From: Streptomyces echinatus
GTDB lineage: Bacteria; Actinomycetota; Actinomycetes; Streptomycetales; Streptomycetaceae
Assembly: GCF_014203595.1 (NCBI RefSeq)
Contig: NZ_JACHJK010000003.1
Span: 496,001 to 560,000 of the forward strand
DNA length: 64,000 nucleotides
Reading direction: 5' to 3'
This document shows, piece by piece, positions 16,279-26,918 of this stretch (position 1 is the stretch's first letter; each line of letters opens with the position of its first letter). The translations under genes and the position numbers were made by a program. The notes below the pieces were generated by a model, which worked only from the letters and a program-made list of their open reading frames with translations, had not been told where the DNA came from and searched no databases.

Positions 16279-19132
16279 CGCGCTTGGTCCCTTCGGGGTC
16301 GTAGAGGACGGATTCGGTCACCTCGACGGGCACGAGGTCCTCCCCGACGGGGGCGAGCAGGGTCTCGCCGATCCTCGCCCGGCCTCCGGCGACGAGGGCG
16401 AGGGCGAAGGGGCGGCCGAGGGCCGGGCTGTGGTAGCTGGAGGTGACGTGGCCGAGCATGGGCACCGGACCGGTCCCGGGGGTGACCGGCACGTCCGGCG
16501 CGACGAGCTGGGTGCCCTCGGGCAGCCGGGTCGTGCGGTCCACCGGCAGCAGGCCGACCAGCTGCTTGCGGTCCCTACGGGAGGTGTCGGCACGGGAGTG
16601 GGACCGCTTGCCGATGAAGTCCTTCTGCTTCGAGACGACCCAGGACATGCTCGCGTCCTGCGGGGTGACGGTGCCGTCGGTGTCCTGGCCGACGATGATG
16701 TAGCCCTTCTCGGCCCGCAGGACGTGCATGGTCTCGGTGCCGTAGGGGGTGATGCCCCACGGCCGTCCGGCCTCGTGGACCCGCTCCCAGACGGCCGGGC
16801 CGTACCACGAGGAGACGTTGATCTCGTAGGCGAGTTCGCCGGAGAAGGAGATCCGGCAGATGCGGGCGGGAATGCCGGAGGCCAGGGTGGTCTCATGGAA
16901 GGCCATGAAGGGGAACGCCTCGGCGGACAGGTCGGCGTCGGGCGCGAGCCGGGCGACGACCTCGCGCGACTTCGGGCCCACGACGGCGATCGTCGCCCAC
17001 TGCTCGGTCACCGACGTGCAGTGCACGTCGAGTTCGGGCCACTCCGTCTGCAGCCACTCCTCCAGCCAGTCCAGGACATGGGCGGCGCCGCCGGTCGTGG
17101 TGGTCATGAAGTAGCGGTTGTCGTCGAGGCGCAGGGTCACACCGTCGTCGAAGATCATGCCGTCGGGCTTGCACATCACGCCGTAGCGGGCCGTGCCGGG
17201 CTTCAGCTTCTTGAACGCGTTGGTGTAGACGCGGTTGAGGAACTCGCCCGCGTCCGCGCCCCAGATCTCGATCTTGCCCAGGGTGGACGCGTCCATGAAC
17301 GCCACCCCTTCGCGGGCGGCGCGGCACTCCCGGGCCACGGCGGTGTCCATGTCCTCGCCGGGCAGCGGGTAGTACCGGGGGCGCTTCCACTGCCCGACGT
17401 CCTCGAACTCCGCGCCGTGCGCCACGTGCAGGCCGTGCAGCGAGGCCCTGCGCTCCGGGTCGAAGAGGTCGCCTCGCTCCCGTCCGGCGAGGGCCGCGAA
17501 GGCGATCGGTGTGTACGGCGCCCGGTACGCCGTCGTGCCGATCTCCGCCGGCGAACCGCCGAGGGCCTCGGCGATCACGCCGATCGCGTTGACTCCGGAG
17601 GTCTTGCCCTGGTCGTTCGCCGTGCCGAGGGAGGTGTAGCGCTTGACGTGTTCGACGCCGCGCATGCCGGCGCCGGTGGAGCGCCAGACGTCGGCCACGG
17701 TGACGTCGCGCTGGAGGTCGACGAAGTGGGTGTCCCAGGCGGCGGGTTCGCCGTCGGGGGCGGGCACCAGCCACAGGGCACGCGTCGGCGCGACGGCGGA
17801 CCGCGCGTCGGGGGCCGGCGGTACGGCCACCGGGAACCCGGCCTCCGTGGCGGCCCGCGCACCCGCCCGCGCCCCTTCGGCCAGACAGCCGTCGAGGTCG
17901 TACGTCCCCCGGGCCGCACCGACGACCCGCTGGTCGCGTACGGCGCCGTCGGGGACGAAGGCGACCAGGTCCTCGTCCCAGCGCAGCCGGCCCTGCCGCT
18001 GGCTGTGCAGGTGCACCACCGGGCTCCAGCCGCCCGAGACGGCGAGCAGGTCGCAGTCGAACGACCGTGGGGCGCCGGTGAGCCGACCGTCCGCGTCGAG
18101 CGCCTGGACGGTGACGCCGCTGAGCCGGCCCTCTCCCTCGGTGCCGACCACCGCGCTGCCGGTCCGCACCGGTACGCCGGTCACGGCGGCGACCTCGGCG
18201 GCCCGGGGAGACAGCCCGGGGCGTGCGTCCACGACCGCGGCGATGTCGATGCCGGCGGCGTGCAGGTCGGCGACGGTGTCGTAGGCGCTGTCGTTGTTCG
18301 TGCCGACCACGGCCCGCGAACCCGGCGCCACCGCGTACCGGTTGAGGTACGTGCGCACGGCCCCGGCGAGCATCACGCCGGGCCGGTCGTTGCCGGCGAA
18401 GACCAGGGGACGCTCGTGCGCGCCGGTCGCCAGAATCACCTGGCGGGCGCGGATGTGCCACAGGCGCTGGCGTGAGACGCCCGCTGGGGCCTCGGGGCCG
18501 AGGTGGTCGGTGCGCCGTTGCAGGGCGAGCACGTAGTTGTCGTCGTACGAGCCGAAGGCCGTGGTGCGCGGCAGGACGACGGCCTCGGGGGCGGCGTCGA
18601 GCGCCGCGCGGAACCCGGCGGCCCGTTCGAGGTCGTCCCGCGTGCCGGAGAGCAGTGAACCGCCGGGTTCGGGCTGGTCGTCGACGAGGATCACGCGGGC
18701 GCCGGAGCGGGCGGCCCCGGCCGCGGCAGCGAGTCCGGCCGGGCCGGCGCCGACCACGAGGACGTCGGTGTGGACGTACTTCTTGTCGTAGACGGCGGGG
18801 TCGGGGGCCGGGTCGAGCCGTCCCATCCCGGACAGCGTGGTGGCGGACAGGCCGTCGTACAGCTCCACCGTCGTGGCCGGCAGCATGCCCTCCGAGCACG
18901 GGCCGTCGAGCTGCACCAGGGCATTGGGCTCCTCGACGCCCGCGGCGACGACGCCTCGCGGGCGGCCGCGGTAGAGCGACGGGGCGGCCTGGACGAGCCC
19001 GTTGGCCAGCATGGCCGAGGCGACGGTGTCGCCGGGGTGTCCGGTCAGCTCCCGCCCGTCGACGGTGAACCGCAGCACGGTGCCGCGGTCGACGCGGCCG
19101 CCGTGCCGGAGCCGGAACTGCTGGTCGGTCAT
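16271..19132 (-). CDS. soxA: Sarcosine oxidase alpha subunit
   Basis: This 953-residue protein has an amino-terminal ferredoxin-like region ([20 protein letters not shown]), a dinucleotide-binding motif [10 protein letters not shown] at about 125-134, a second nucleotide-binding part ([18 protein letters not shown]), and a long carboxyl half resembling glycine-cleavage T protein (aminomethyltransferase), with [18 protein letters not shown] and [15 protein letters not shown]. The alpha subunit binds NAD and folate and handles transfer of the one-carbon group. The ATG at 19132 follows GGAGGG. It overlaps soxD by four bases (ATGA), so the genes are coupled. Length is normal for the family. Confidence 0.96.
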   Translation of the reverse strand: MTDQQFRLRHGGRVDRGTVLRFTVDGRELTGHPGDTVASAMLANGLVQAAPSLYRGRPRGVVAAGVEEPNALVQLDGPCSEGMLPATTVELYDGLSATTLSGMGRLDPAPDPAVYDKKYVHTDVLVVGAGPAGLAAAAGAARSGARVILVDDQPEPGGSLLSGTRDDLERAAGFRAALDAAPEAVVLPRTTAFGSYDDNYVLALQRRTDHLGPEAPAGVSRQRLWHIRARQVILATGAHERPLVFAGNDRPGVMLAGAVRTYLNRYAVAPGSRAVVGTNNDSAYDTVADLHAAGIDIAAVVDARPGLSPRAAEVAAVTGVPVRTGSAVVGTEGEGRLSGVTVQALDADGRLTGAPRSFDCDLLAVSGGWSPVVHLHSQRQGRLRWDEDLVAFVPDGAVRDQRVVGAARGTYDLDGCLAEGARAGARAATEAGFPVAVPPAPDARSAVAPTRALWLVPAPDGEPAAWDTHFVDLQRDVTVADVWRSTGAGMRGVEHVKRYTSLGTANDQGKTSGVNAIGVIAEALGGSPAEIGTTAYRAPYTPIAFAALAGRERGDLFDPERRASLHGLHVAHGAEFEDVGQWKRPRYYPLPGEDMDTAVARECRAAREGVAFMDASTLGKIEIWGADAGEFLNRVYTNAFKKLKPGTARYGVMCKPDGMIFDDGVTLRLDDNRYFMTTTTGGAAHVLDWLEEWLQTEWPELDVHCTSVTEQWATIAVVGPKSREVVARLAPDADLSAEAFPFMAFHETTLASGIPARICRISFSGELAYEINVSSWYGPAVWERVHEAGRPWGITPYGTETMHVLRAEKGYIIVGQDTDGTVTPQDASMSWVVSKQKDFIGKRSHSRADTSRRDRKQLVGLLPVDRTTRLPEGTQLVAPDVPVTPGTGPVPMLGHVTSSYHSPALGRPFALALVAGGRARIGETLLAPVGEDLVPVEVTESVLYDPEGTKRDG

Positions 19133-19425
19133 CGGTTCCCTCCGGCCTGTGGCGGTGCGGGGCGGGGCCCGTCGAGCCGGTAGACGGCGAGCACCTCGTG
19201 GGTGGCGGTGTCGCGCAGGACGTTGAACCAGCGGCGGCAGCCGGTGCTGTGCACCCAGCGCTCGGCGAAGGGGCCCTTGGAGTTGTCGCGGTAGAAGACG
19301 TATGCGGCCCACTGCTCGTCGGAGAGGTCCGCGGGGCTCTCGGGGTGGGGAACGTGGGCCTGTCCCCCGTAGTGGTACTCGGTCTCGTCACGCGGACCGC
19401 ACCACGGGCAGCTGATCAGCAACAC
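19129..19425 (-). CDS. soxD: Sarcosine oxidase delta subunit
   Basis: This 98-residue protein begins [21 protein letters not shown], the typical zinc-knuckle start of SoxD with CPWC, and has a later His and Cys ([16 protein letters not shown]) that complete the zinc site in known structures. It is a structural subunit of the heterotetramer. The gene lies 10 bases after soxB and overlaps soxA by four bases. Confidence 0.95.
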   Translation of the reverse strand: MLLISCPWCGPRDETEYHYGGQAHVPHPESPADLSDEQWAAYVFYRDNSKGPFAERWVHSTGCRRWFNVLRDTATHEVLAVYRLDGPRPAPPQAGGNR

Positions 19426-19435
19426 GGTGTCCTCC

Positions 19436-20656
19436 TCAGTGGGCCACGGCCGCCGCGCCGTGTTCGTCGATCAGGGCGCCCGTCGTGAAGCGGTCGAGGG
19501 CGAAGGGCGCGTTCAGCGGATGCGGCTCGCCCGTGGCGACGGTGTGCGCGAAGGTCCAGCCGGCGGCCGGGGTGGCCTTGAACCCGCCGGTGCCCCACCC
19601 GCAGTTGACGAAGAGGTTCTCGACGGGGGTGGTGCCGATGATCGGGGAGGCGTCCGGGGTGACGTCGACGATGCCGCCCCAGGTGCGCAGCACGTGCGCG
19701 CGGGCGAAGACGGGGAACAGTTCGACGGCGGCGGCCATCTGCTGCTCGATCACGTGGAAGGAGCCGCGCTGTCCGTAGCCGTTGTAGGCGTCGACTCCCG
19801 CGCCCATCACCAGCTCGCCCTTGTGCGCCTGGGAGACGTAGACGTGCACGTGGTTCGACATGACCACGGTGGGGTGTACCGGCTCGTGCAGTTCGGAGAC
19901 CAGGGCCTGCAGCGGATGGGACTGCACCGGCAGCCGGAACCCGGCCCGCTCGGCGAGAACGCTGCTGTGTCCGGCGGCCGCGAGTCCGACCCGGCCGGCG
20001 AGGACGCGGCCGCGGTTGGTCTCGACGCCCACGACCCGGTTGCCGTCCTTGAGGAAGCCGGTGACCTCGCAGCCCTGGATCAGGTCCACGCCCATCTCGT
20101 CGGCGCGGTGGGCCAGCGCCCAGGCGACGTGGTCGTGCTTGGCGATGCCGGCCCGCGGCTGGAAGGTGCCGCCGAGGACCGGGTACCGGGTGCGGGGCGA
20201 GATGTTGAGGATGGGACAGACCTCGGCGACCTCGTCCGGTTCGAGCCACTCGGCGTCGACTCCGTTGAGGCGGTTGGCTCCCACGCGGCGCACGCCCTCG
20301 CGGACGTCCTGGAGGGTGTGGGCGAGGTTGAGGACGCCGCGCTGGCTGAACAGGAAGTCGTAGTCCAGCTCCGCCGGGAGCCCCTCCCACAGTTTGAGGG
20401 CGTGCTCGTAGATCGCCGCGCTCTCGTCCCAGAGGTAGTTGGAGCGGATGATCGTGGTGTTGCGCGCCATGTTGCCGCCGGCCAGCCAGCCCCTCTCCAG
20501 GACGGCGACGTCGGTGATGCCGTGGTTCTTGGCGAGGTAGTAGGCGGTCGCCAGCCCGTGGCCTCCGGCACCGACGATGACGACGTCGTAGGAGGAGCGC
20601 GGCTCGGGGTTGCGCCAGAAGAAGTCCGGGTGCTCCGGCAGCGGCTGGGCGATCAT
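19436..20656 (-). CDS. soxB: Sarcosine oxidase beta subunit
   Basis: This 406-residue FAD-dependent oxidoreductase has the Rossmann motif [20 protein letters not shown] at about 25-44. KHDHVAW contains the His expected to carry covalent FMN. The end has TPDASPIIG and [13 protein letters not shown], part of the FAD site. It performs the oxidation of sarcosine at the noncovalent FAD. The ATG at 20656 overlaps the glyA stop by four bases, so it is translationally coupled to glyA. Confidence 0.96.
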   Translation of the reverse strand: MIAQPLPEHPDFFWRNPEPRSSYDVVIVGAGGHGLATAYYLAKNHGITDVAVLERGWLAGGNMARNTTIIRSNYLWDESAAIYEHALKLWEGLPAELDYDFLFSQRGVLNLAHTLQDVREGVRRVGANRLNGVDAEWLEPDEVAEVCPILNISPRTRYPVLGGTFQPRAGIAKHDHVAWALAHRADEMGVDLIQGCEVTGFLKDGNRVVGVETNRGRVLAGRVGLAAAGHSSVLAERAGFRLPVQSHPLQALVSELHEPVHPTVVMSNHVHVYVSQAHKGELVMGAGVDAYNGYGQRGSFHVIEQQMAAAVELFPVFARAHVLRTWGGIVDVTPDASPIIGTTPVENLFVNCGWGTGGFKATPAAGWTFAHTVATGEPHPLNAPFALDRFTTGALIDEHGAAAVAH

Positions 20657-21978
20657 GCCGCGTCTCCGTTCGGGCGGGACAGGTGGGGGTAGAGGGGGAA
20701 GGCGGCGGCGAGCTTCTCGACGCGGTCTCGCAACAGCCCCGCCCGCTCGTCGTCGAGCCGCTCGGCCTTCAGTGCCTGGGCGACGACGTCGGCGGCCTCC
20801 CGGAACTCCGTCGCGCCGAAACCGCGGGTGGCCAGGGCCGGGGTGCCGATCCGCAGACCGGAGGAGATCATCGGCGGGCGCGGGTCGAAGGGCACCGCGT
20901 TGCGGTTGACGGTGATGCCGACGCGGTGCAGCCGGTCCTCGGCCTGCCTCCCGTCGAGCGCGGAGTTCCGCAGGTCGACGAGGACCAGGTGCACCTCGGT
21001 GCCACCGGTCAGCACCGTGATCCCGGCCTCGGCCACGTCGTCGGCCAGCAGCCGGCCGGCGAGGATGCGGGCGCCCTCCAGGGTCCGCCGCTGGCGCTCC
21101 TTGAAGTCCTCGCTCGCCGCCATCTTGAAGGCGACCGCCTTCGCGGCGACGACATGCTCCAGCGGTCCGCCCTGCTGCCCCGGGAAGACCGCGGAGTCGA
21201 TCTTCTTGGCCAGGCCGGCACGGCTGAGGATCACGCCTCCGCGCGGGCCGCCGAGGGTCTTGTGCGTGGTCGTCGTGACGACGTCGGCGTACGGCACCGG
21301 GTTCGGGTGGAGGCCCGCGACCACCAGCCCGGCGAAGTGGGCCATGTCCACCATCAGGTAGGCGCCCACCGCGTCGGCGATCCGCCGGAACGCGGCGAAG
21401 TCCAGCTGCCGGGGGTAGGCCGACCAGCCGGCCACGATCAGCTTGGGCCGGTGCGCGAGAGCGAGCTGTTCGACCTCGTCCATGTCGATGCGCATGTCGG
21501 ACTCGCGCACGTGATAGGGGACGACGTCGTACAGCTTGCCGGAGTAGTTGACGCGCATCCCGTGGGTCAGGTGCCCGCCGTGCGCGAGGTCGAGGCCGAG
21601 GATCGTGTCCCCCGGCTCCAGCAGCGCGAACATCGCGGCCGCGTTGGCCTGGGCGCCCGAGTGCGGCTGCACGTTCGCGGCCTCGGCGCCGAACAGGTCC
21701 TTCACCCGGGCCACGGCCAACCGCTCGACGGCGTCGACGTGTTCGCAGCCACCGTAGTACCGGCGGCCCGGGTAGCCCTCGGCGTACTTGTTGGTCAGCA
21801 CCGAGCCCTGGGCCTCCATGACCGCGGCCGGGGTGAAGTTCTCCGAGGCGATCATCTCCAGCGTCGACTGCTGACGGCGCAGCTCGGCGTCCACCGCGGC
21901 GGAGACGTCCGGGTCGACCGCGTGGAGCGGGAGGGAGAGAGGGGAGGCGAGAGTGCTGATCGACGGGGTGGTCGCCAT
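20653..21978 (-). CDS. glyA: Serine hydroxymethyltransferase
   Basis: This 441-residue PLP enzyme interconverts glycine plus methylene-tetrahydrofolate with serine. The substrate region is [20 protein letters not shown], and [18 protein letters not shown] is diagnostic. The PLP lysine lies in [14 protein letters not shown]. It is first in the operon and would use both products of sarcosine oxidase, glycine and methylene-THF, to make serine. The start at 21978 is the first ATG of the frame and follows an AGGA. This is probably an operon-specific paralogue, since streptomycetes usually have a housekeeping glyA elsewhere (from general knowledge). Confidence 0.95.
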   Translation of the reverse strand: MATTPSISTLASPLSLPLHAVDPDVSAAVDAELRRQQSTLEMIASENFTPAAVMEAQGSVLTNKYAEGYPGRRYYGGCEHVDAVERLAVARVKDLFGAEAANVQPHSGAQANAAAMFALLEPGDTILGLDLAHGGHLTHGMRVNYSGKLYDVVPYHVRESDMRIDMDEVEQLALAHRPKLIVAGWSAYPRQLDFAAFRRIADAVGAYLMVDMAHFAGLVVAGLHPNPVPYADVVTTTTHKTLGGPRGGVILSRAGLAKKIDSAVFPGQQGGPLEHVVAAKAVAFKMAASEDFKERQRRTLEGARILAGRLLADDVAEAGITVLTGGTEVHLVLVDLRNSALDGRQAEDRLHRVGITVNRNAVPFDPRPPMISSGLRIGTPALATRGFGATEFREAADVVAQALKAERLDDERAGLLRDRVEKLAAAFPLYPHLSRPNGDAA

Positions 21979-22012
21979 CTGTGCACCATCCTGAGAGCCG
22001 TCTAATGGGCAA

Positions 22013-22024
22013 CTGATATATCAG
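22013..22024. promoter_or_regulatory. 12-bp palindromic operator for the GntR regulator
   Basis: CTGATATATCAG is a perfect palindrome in the 95-bp gap between divergent glyA and the gntR gene. It starts about 10 bases beyond the -10 of the glyA promoter, so a bound repressor would sit on the transcription start. AT-rich TGATATATCA-like sites suit FCD-type GntR proteins. Confidence 0.65.
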
Positions 22025-22034
22025 CCTGTGCGGT

Positions 22035-22063
22035 AAGGTATGGGAGCTCGACGGCCAGGTCAA
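22035..22063 (-). promoter_or_regulatory. Probable promoter of the glyA-sox operon
   Basis: On the minus strand TTGACC (22063-22058) is followed after 17 bases by TACCTT (22040-22035). Both hexamers and the spacing fit the major vegetative sigma factor. The operator palindrome lies just downstream. Confidence 0.6.
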
Positions 22064-22073
22064 GGGGGCATCC

Positions 22074-22733
22074 ATGATGGCAACCGTGCCCGGAGGTGAG
22101 GAGCTCTCCCTCGCCGAGCGCGCCTACCGCGCCATCCGCGACCGGCTCGTCATGCTCGAGATCCGCCCCGGCGCGCCGATCAACGAGGAGCAGCTGGCCC
22201 AGTCCCTCGGCGTCGGACGGACCCCGGTCCGCGAGGCGCTGAAGCGGCTGCAGTACGAGCGCATGATCACCACCTATCCCCGGCGCGGCACCTTCGCCAC
22301 CGACGTCAACATCACCGACCTGGCCCACATCTCCGAGGTACGGCAGGAGCTGGAGCCGCTGGCCGCCGCCCAGGCGGCGCGACGGGCGACGGCCACGGAC
22401 CGCGCGGCCCTGACCGCGCTGCACCAGGAGCTGGACGGCGCGGGGGCCTCCGGTCAGCACCCCGCCGAGCTGATGCACCTGGACCTGCAGGTCCACCGCG
22501 CCATCTACGCCGCCACGCACAACCCGTATCTGGAGGACACCCTCGTCCGCCACGACAACCTGGCGACCCGCATCTGGTGCCTGTTCGTCGACCGGCTCTC
22601 CGACATGGCCGGCCATGTCGAGGAGCACGGACCGTTGATCGAGGCGATCGTCGCCGGTGACCCGGACCGCGCGGCGCGGCTCGCCCGCAGCCACGTCGAG
22701 GGCTTCGAACGGGCCGTTCGCGCGGCCATCTGA
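22074..22733 (+). CDS. GntR-family regulator, FCD subfamily
   Basis: This 219-residue protein has an amino-terminal winged helix (about 12-75; [20 protein letters not shown] is the recognition region) and a helical FCD ligand-binding domain (about 85-215) with the metal-site histidines in the pattern [11 protein letters not shown] and later [13 protein letters not shown] codons at 22074 and 22077 follow AAGGGGG at 22062. It is divergent from glyA and almost certainly controls the sarcosine operon; the effector could be sarcosine, glycine, betaine or a related compound. Repressor action is inferred from operator placement. Confidence 0.9.
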   Translation: MMATVPGGEELSLAERAYRAIRDRLVMLEIRPGAPINEEQLAQSLGVGRTPVREALKRLQYERMITTYPRRGTFATDVNITDLAHISEVRQELEPLAAAQAARRATATDRAALTALHQELDGAGASGQHPAELMHLDLQVHRAIYAATHNPYLEDTLVRHDNLATRIWCLFVDRLSDMAGHVEEHGPLIEAIVAGDPDRAARLARSHVEGFERAVRAAI

Positions 22734-22806
22734 GACATGGCCTACGGGGTGGTGACGGCCGCCGGCAGCCGGTCGTGACGCGCGCCGACGGTCGCGCCTC
22801 CCCCGC

Positions 22807-23316
22807 TCACCGGCCCAGCGCCGGGGACGGCCCCGCCGAGCGGGAGCGCCGTCGCGTCACCAGCGCCATGACCGTCCCGACCCCCGCGATCACGAGCCCG
22901 ATCCCACCGAAGAGGAGGGGCAGCAGCCACAGCGAGGCGAACCCGTCGATGCGCGCGTCCCCGGGGGACTCCGCGCGGTAGAGCACCTCGACCCGGTCAC
23001 CCTTCTCGTACGACGGCGGGTTGGTGCCCGTGGAGCTCCGGAACGTCCTCGGCGTGCCGTCCGCGGAGGTGAACTCGACCACCGGGTACGCCACGGGCCC
23101 GTCGTGCGTCCGCTTCCCGTGGGACATGCCGTGGTCGTCGTCGCGCCACTCCAGGGCCACCACAGTGCCCCGGGCGCGTTCCGCGTCGGCCAGGAACGAG
23201 ATCGTCGTCCCCGCGAGGACCAGCCCGATGACCAGGAACACCGCCCCGAACGCGATCAACCCGAAGGTGATCCACCGGCGGGCACGCCGCCCCCGCACCT
23301 GCACCTGAACCCGCAC
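22807..23316 (-). CDS. DUF3592-type membrane protein
   Basis: This 169-residue protein has two membrane helices, one near the start (WITFGLIAFGAVFLVIGLVL) and one near the end (LWLLPLLFGGIGLVIAGVG), with an extracytoplasmic domain between them (RARGTVVALEW, YPVVEFTSADGTPRTF, GDRVEVLYR) typical of DUF3592. The GTG at 23316 is chosen because GAGAGGGA lies just upstream; the frame remains open 17 codons further. Function is unknown. Confidence 0.8.
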   Translation of the reverse strand: MRVQVQVRGRRARRWITFGLIAFGAVFLVIGLVLAGTTISFLADAERARGTVVALEWRDDDHGMSHGKRTHDGPVAYPVVEFTSADGTPRTFRSSTGTNPPSYEKGDRVEVLYRAESPGDARIDGFASLWLLPLLFGGIGLVIAGVGTVMALVTRRRSRSAGPSPALGR

Positions 23317-23513
23317 GCCGTCCCTCTCACTCGACCGGGTGAGACAGTATCCCAGGTGTCCCGTCACCGTGCCGTCGCCCCGGGCGGCACCGCCCCGTTC
23401 ACCGGGCCACCGCTCAACCCCCCTGACCGCAGGGCGGGTTCCGAGGAGGACCGCGCAAGGACCCGGCTCTCACGGGCGTGCTCCCGCCGCGGTACTCGAC
23501 GGAGGCCCGCGTC

Positions 23514-24749
23514 TCAGCGGGCGCCGACGAAGCCGGGGCGGCCGGCGACGAGACCGACCAGCAGTTCGGGCACGGTGCACGCGATCAGGAGCAGGATCGG
23601 CGTGTTCCAGCTGCCGGTGAGCGTGTGCAGGAGGCCGAAGGCCGCGGGGCCGCATCCGGCGAGGAGGTACCCACCGGTCTGCGCCATGGCCGACAGGCGT
23701 GCCGCCGTGGCCGGGTCGGGTGAGCGGAGACCCAGGAGGGTCATGGCGAGGGGGAAGCCGGCGCCGATGCCGGCACCGAGGACGCCGGTCCACGCCCATG
23801 CGTCCTGGGGTGCGAGGAGGATGCCGGTGAGCCCGGCGGCTTTGAGGGCGATCACCGTGACGACGAGGGGGCGTTGATCGGCGGCCCTGGCCGCGGCGAC
23901 GGGAACGGCCAGGCCGAAGGGGATGCCGATGGTGAGCATGACGGATGTCATCGCCCCGGCCACGGCCGTGGGGTAGCCCTCGTCGCTCATGATCTGGGGT
24001 GTCCACGCCACCAGGACGTAGAAGCACAGGGAGACAAGGCCGAGTAAGGCGGAGACGGCCCATGCGAGCGGGGAGTGCAGTACGGACGTCTGAGGCACCG
24101 GCGGCACCGTGGCGAGCGGGGTCGTGGCCGGCGGCTGCCGGCGGATACGGCGGGCCGCGAGAAGAGCCCAGGTGAGGGCCGCGGCCAGGGCGGGCGCGGC
24201 CCAGACGGCGAGGGCCGGGCGCCACCCGGTGGCGGTGCTGAGGGGCACGGCGAGGCCCGCGGCGAGGGCGCCGGTGGCGGCCATCAGGGTCATCGCGAGG
24301 CCGGTCATGGTGCCGACGCTGTCGCGGAAGTCGCGCTTGATGACCGCCGGCATCAGCACGTTGCCCAGTGCGATGCCCGCGCCGACGAGAAGGGTGCCGG
24401 TGAACAGCGCGACCGGGGTGGGCACGGTGCGGACGAGGACGCCCGCGAGGACGAGCGCGAGGGCGCCGGCCAGGACGGCCTCCGTGCCGGCGCGCCGGGC
24501 CAGAGAGGGGGCGACGGGGGCGAAGACGCCGAGGCACAGCACGGGAAGCGTGGTGAGGATTCCGGCCTGGGTGCCGGTCAGGTGGAGCGCGGCCTGGAGG
24601 GTGGTGAGGACGGGCGGGATGCCGGTGATCGCCGCGCGTAGATTCAGGGCCAGGAGGATGAGGCCTAGAAGGGTGAGGGCGTCGGCGCGGCGGCCGGGGC
24701 GCGGGTCCGGGGCGGTGCGGGTGCGTCTGGTCCTGGTGGTGGACGGCAC
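23514..24749 (-). CDS. MFS transporter, CynX/NimT-like
   Basis: This 411-residue protein has about twelve hydrophobic segments in two halves. The start LTLLGLILLALNLRAAITGIPPVL is characteristic of the CynX/NimT (cyanate/nitroimidazole) branch, as is the loop VIKRDFRDSVGTMTGL. The carboxyl half has the matching MTLLGLRSPDPATAARLSAM. It should sit in the cytoplasmic membrane and move a small solute; the substrate is not predictable. The start is a GTG at 24749 after AGGGA. A strong hairpin separates it from the upstream Tat-protein gene, so it is probably expressed alone. Confidence 0.9.
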   Translation of the reverse strand: MPSTTRTRRTRTAPDPRPGRRADALTLLGLILLALNLRAAITGIPPVLTTLQAALHLTGTQAGILTTLPVLCLGVFAPVAPSLARRAGTEAVLAGALALVLAGVLVRTVPTPVALFTGTLLVGAGIALGNVLMPAVIKRDFRDSVGTMTGLAMTLMAATGALAAGLAVPLSTATGWRPALAVWAAPALAAALTWALLAARRIRRQPPATTPLATVPPVPQTSVLHSPLAWAVSALLGLVSLCFYVLVAWTPQIMSDEGYPTAVAGAMTSVMLTIGIPFGLAVPVAAARAADQRPLVVTVIALKAAGLTGILLAPQDAWAWTGVLGAGIGAGFPLAMTLLGLRSPDPATAARLSAMAQTGGYLLAGCGPAAFGLLHTLTGSWNTPILLLIACTVPELLVGLVAGRPGFVGAR

Positions 24750-24801
24750 GGGTCTTTCCCTGGGGTGAGGTGCTGCGCTGATCGGTCAGTGACATCGAGA
24801 A

Positions 24802-24862
24802 ACGGCTCCCTCCGGGGCGCCGGTGCGGTGTGTGGTCCGCGTCGGTGTCCGGAGGGAGCCGT
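24802..24862 (-). terminator. Hairpin terminator of the Tat-exported protein gene
   Basis: ACGGCTCCCTCCGG at 24802-24815 and CCGGAGGGAGCCGT at 24849-24862 are perfect 14-base inverted arms, 33 bases apart. The hairpin begins 21 bases after the Tat-protein stop on the minus strand. Confidence 0.7.
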
Positions 24863-24883
24863 GACGGGGGTGCGGCTGTCGGG

Positions 24884-26062
24884 TCAGACTCCGACGGCGG
24901 CCTTCTGGGCCTGGTGCCAGGGGCAGGCGTCCTTGCCGGCCGCGAGCGCGGCGGCCGTGGCCGCCGTGGCGGCGGTGCCCTTGTAGGAGGCGGGGTTGGT
25001 GGTGCCGTTGGCACCGATCTGGTTGAGGATCTCCTCGGAGAGGAGGTCCTGGCGGCCCTTGAGGGCGGTGGCGATCTCGGCGTCGCTCGCGAAGACCATC
25101 TCGGCGGCGATGTTGTCCTGGACGATCCGGGCGAGGTTGTCCCGGGCGACGGCGATGGGATCGCTGAGCATCTCGGCGGTGGGCACGTCGATCAGGTGCG
25201 AGTCGACCTTGGACTGGTCCATGCACCGCTTGATGATGATGGACGCCTGGTTCAGGACGCTGGTGGTCCAGATGGAGAACACGACCACGTACAGCTCGCT
25301 CCAGGCGGCTTCCCCGAGCTTGGTGCGCCACTTCTTCAACTGGCCTTCGATGCCGTCGATCTGGGCCTTCGCCGAGAAGACCATGTTGGTGCGGATCTTC
25401 GGGTAGACCCTGCCGGAGAAGACGTCGTAGCCGGGGATGTCGAACGTCTGGTCGTGCAGGACGCCGTCTATGTAGTGGATCGCCTCGTCCAGGATGAACT
25501 TGCAGCTGTCGTGCAGGTCCTTGGGGAGGCCCGCGGCGGTGAGCTTGTCACGGGCCGTGGTGAGGGTGGTCCTGAAGTTGGTGAGCGGGGTGACCCAGGA
25601 GTGGTCCGACTGCCCCTTGGCGGCGACCATGTCGAGGTCGTGGGCGTCGATGCGGTCCCGGTTGGGGACGTTGGGGACCTGGTCGCTGAGGTACTGGGCG
25701 AGGATGGAGTAGATGCCCAGCGGAACGTGCGCGATGGACTTGGCCAGCTCGAAGTACTCGGGAACCGGCTGCACGGTGTCCGTCGTGCCGTTGTACAGGA
25801 GCGTGAACTGGCCGCCGGTGGCGGTGTTCGTGACGACGATCATCGGCGACAGCCGCTTGGACAGATCGGCCTTGAGCGCGGCGTAGTTGCTGCGCATGTC
25901 GGCGTTGACCTTGCGTATCGCGTCGCGGGCATCCTTCTGGGCCGCGCTCGACGTCGTGGGAGTGCCGAACTCGTCGGCCGCCAAGGCCTGGCCGGCGGTG
26001 CCGAAGGCGGCTGCAGCGCCGACGGCGGTCGCACCGGCGAGAACGGTTCTTCGTGTGGTCAC
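24884..26062 (-). CDS. Tat-exported protein of unknown function
   Basis: I do not recognise the family. The 392-residue product begins VTTRRTVLAGATAVGAAAAF and ends its signal near GQALAADE, a clear twin-arginine signal peptide, so it is secreted folded. The mature part is mostly helical and Lys/Asp rich (DARDAIRKVNADMRSNYAALKADLSKR, here quoted only as two short pieces: DARDAIRKVNADM and NYAALKADLSKR). It has four Cys, including KFILDEAIHYIDG near a Cys and KDACPWHQAQKAA at the end. The start is a GTG at 26062 with GAAGGA 11 bases upstream. A Tat signal suggests a bound cofactor or cytoplasmic folding. A hairpin terminator follows. Confidence 0.8.
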   Translation of the reverse strand: MTTRRTVLAGATAVGAAAAFGTAGQALAADEFGTPTTSSAAQKDARDAIRKVNADMRSNYAALKADLSKRLSPMIVVTNTATGGQFTLLYNGTTDTVQPVPEYFELAKSIAHVPLGIYSILAQYLSDQVPNVPNRDRIDAHDLDMVAAKGQSDHSWVTPLTNFRTTLTTARDKLTAAGLPKDLHDSCKFILDEAIHYIDGVLHDQTFDIPGYDVFSGRVYPKIRTNMVFSAKAQIDGIEGQLKKWRTKLGEAAWSELYVVVFSIWTTSVLNQASIIIKRCMDQSKVDSHLIDVPTAEMLSDPIAVARDNLARIVQDNIAAEMVFASDAEIATALKGRQDLLSEEILNQIGANGTTNPASYKGTAATAATAAALAAGKDACPWHQAQKAAVGV

Positions 26063-26327
26063 GTGAGGTGTGTTCCTTCTGTTTCGAGGGGGCGCGGACC
26101 GACCCGCGCCCGCCACCACGTGACCGTATTTGTACGGGAGTTGACCGGGCTATTAGTGGATCACACGGTAGTTCCCGCCACACACTGTGTGATCACCGCT
26201 CATTTTTCACGAATGGAAGTTCCGCTTTCGTTACAGGCAAACGGAACATTACGTACCGATGGCCGCCGCGGGGACCGCGCACCGACGGCACGCGACGCCG
26301 GCCCCCGCGGCGGCGGTTCGACGTGCG

Positions 26328-26918
26328 TCAGCCGAGCTGGGCCGCCGACGGCACGACGACGCCGTACAGGTCGGCGATCGTGGCGAGCGCACCGAGGTGC
26401 ACCGCCTCGGCGGACACCTCGGCCACGGAGGTCGGCAGCGGCCGGGTGGCGGAGGCGTCCGCCACCACGGTCGGCTGGTTGCCGCGCAGGAACGCGCCCT
26501 GAGCGGTGAAGGCAACGCACATGTGGGTCATGAACCCGGCGATCACCACGTCCTTGTTCCCGGCCTCGTCGACCAGATCGCCGAGTTCGGTGTCGAGGAA
26601 CGCGTTCGGCTTGGTCTTCACCACGGTGACCTCGCCGTCGACCGGCGCGACCTTCGGGTGGATCTGGCCGATCTCCGCGCGGATGTCGTACGGGGTGCCC
26701 TCGCCACCGTCGTTGATGACGTGGATGACCTTCGCACCGGCCGCGCGGGCCTCGGCGAGCAGCTTGGCGCCGGCGTCGAGAGCGGCCTCCCAGCCGGTCA
26801 GCTCCATGACGCCCTGGGTGTAGGTGTTCTGGTAGTCGATCAGGATCACCGTGGCGGAGGCGAGCGACGCGGGAGTGTCATCGAACGAGTTGAGCTGGCG
26901 CAGGGTGGTCGTAGGCAT
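26328..26918 (-). CDS. Isochorismatase-family cysteine hydrolase
   Basis: This 196-residue cytoplasmic enzyme has the catalytic triad layout Asp28 (VILIDYQNTY), Lys103 (KTKPNAF) and Cys134 (GFMTHMCV), with the usual cis-peptide loop before the Cys. Family members hydrolyse isochorismate, nicotinamide or related amides; the missing aryl-carrier domain shows that it is the stand-alone form. The ATG at 26918 follows a GAGG 8 bases away. Nothing next to it indicates a substrate. Confidence 0.9.
   Translation of the reverse strand: MPTTTLRQLNSFDDTPASLASATVILIDYQNTYTQGVMELTGWEAALDAGAKLLAEARAAGAKVIHVINDGGEGTPYDIRAEIGQIHPKVAPVDGEVTVVKTKPNAFLDTELGDLVDEAGNKDVVIAGFMTHMCVAFTAQGAFLRGNQPTVVADASATRPLPTSVAEVSAEAVHLGALATIADLYGVVVPSAAQLG

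Noticed and set aside
15788..18475. 895-residue plus-strand open frame over soxG/soxA
   Set aside because: The sox genes opposite it are unmistakable; this frame is low-complexity and has no motif.
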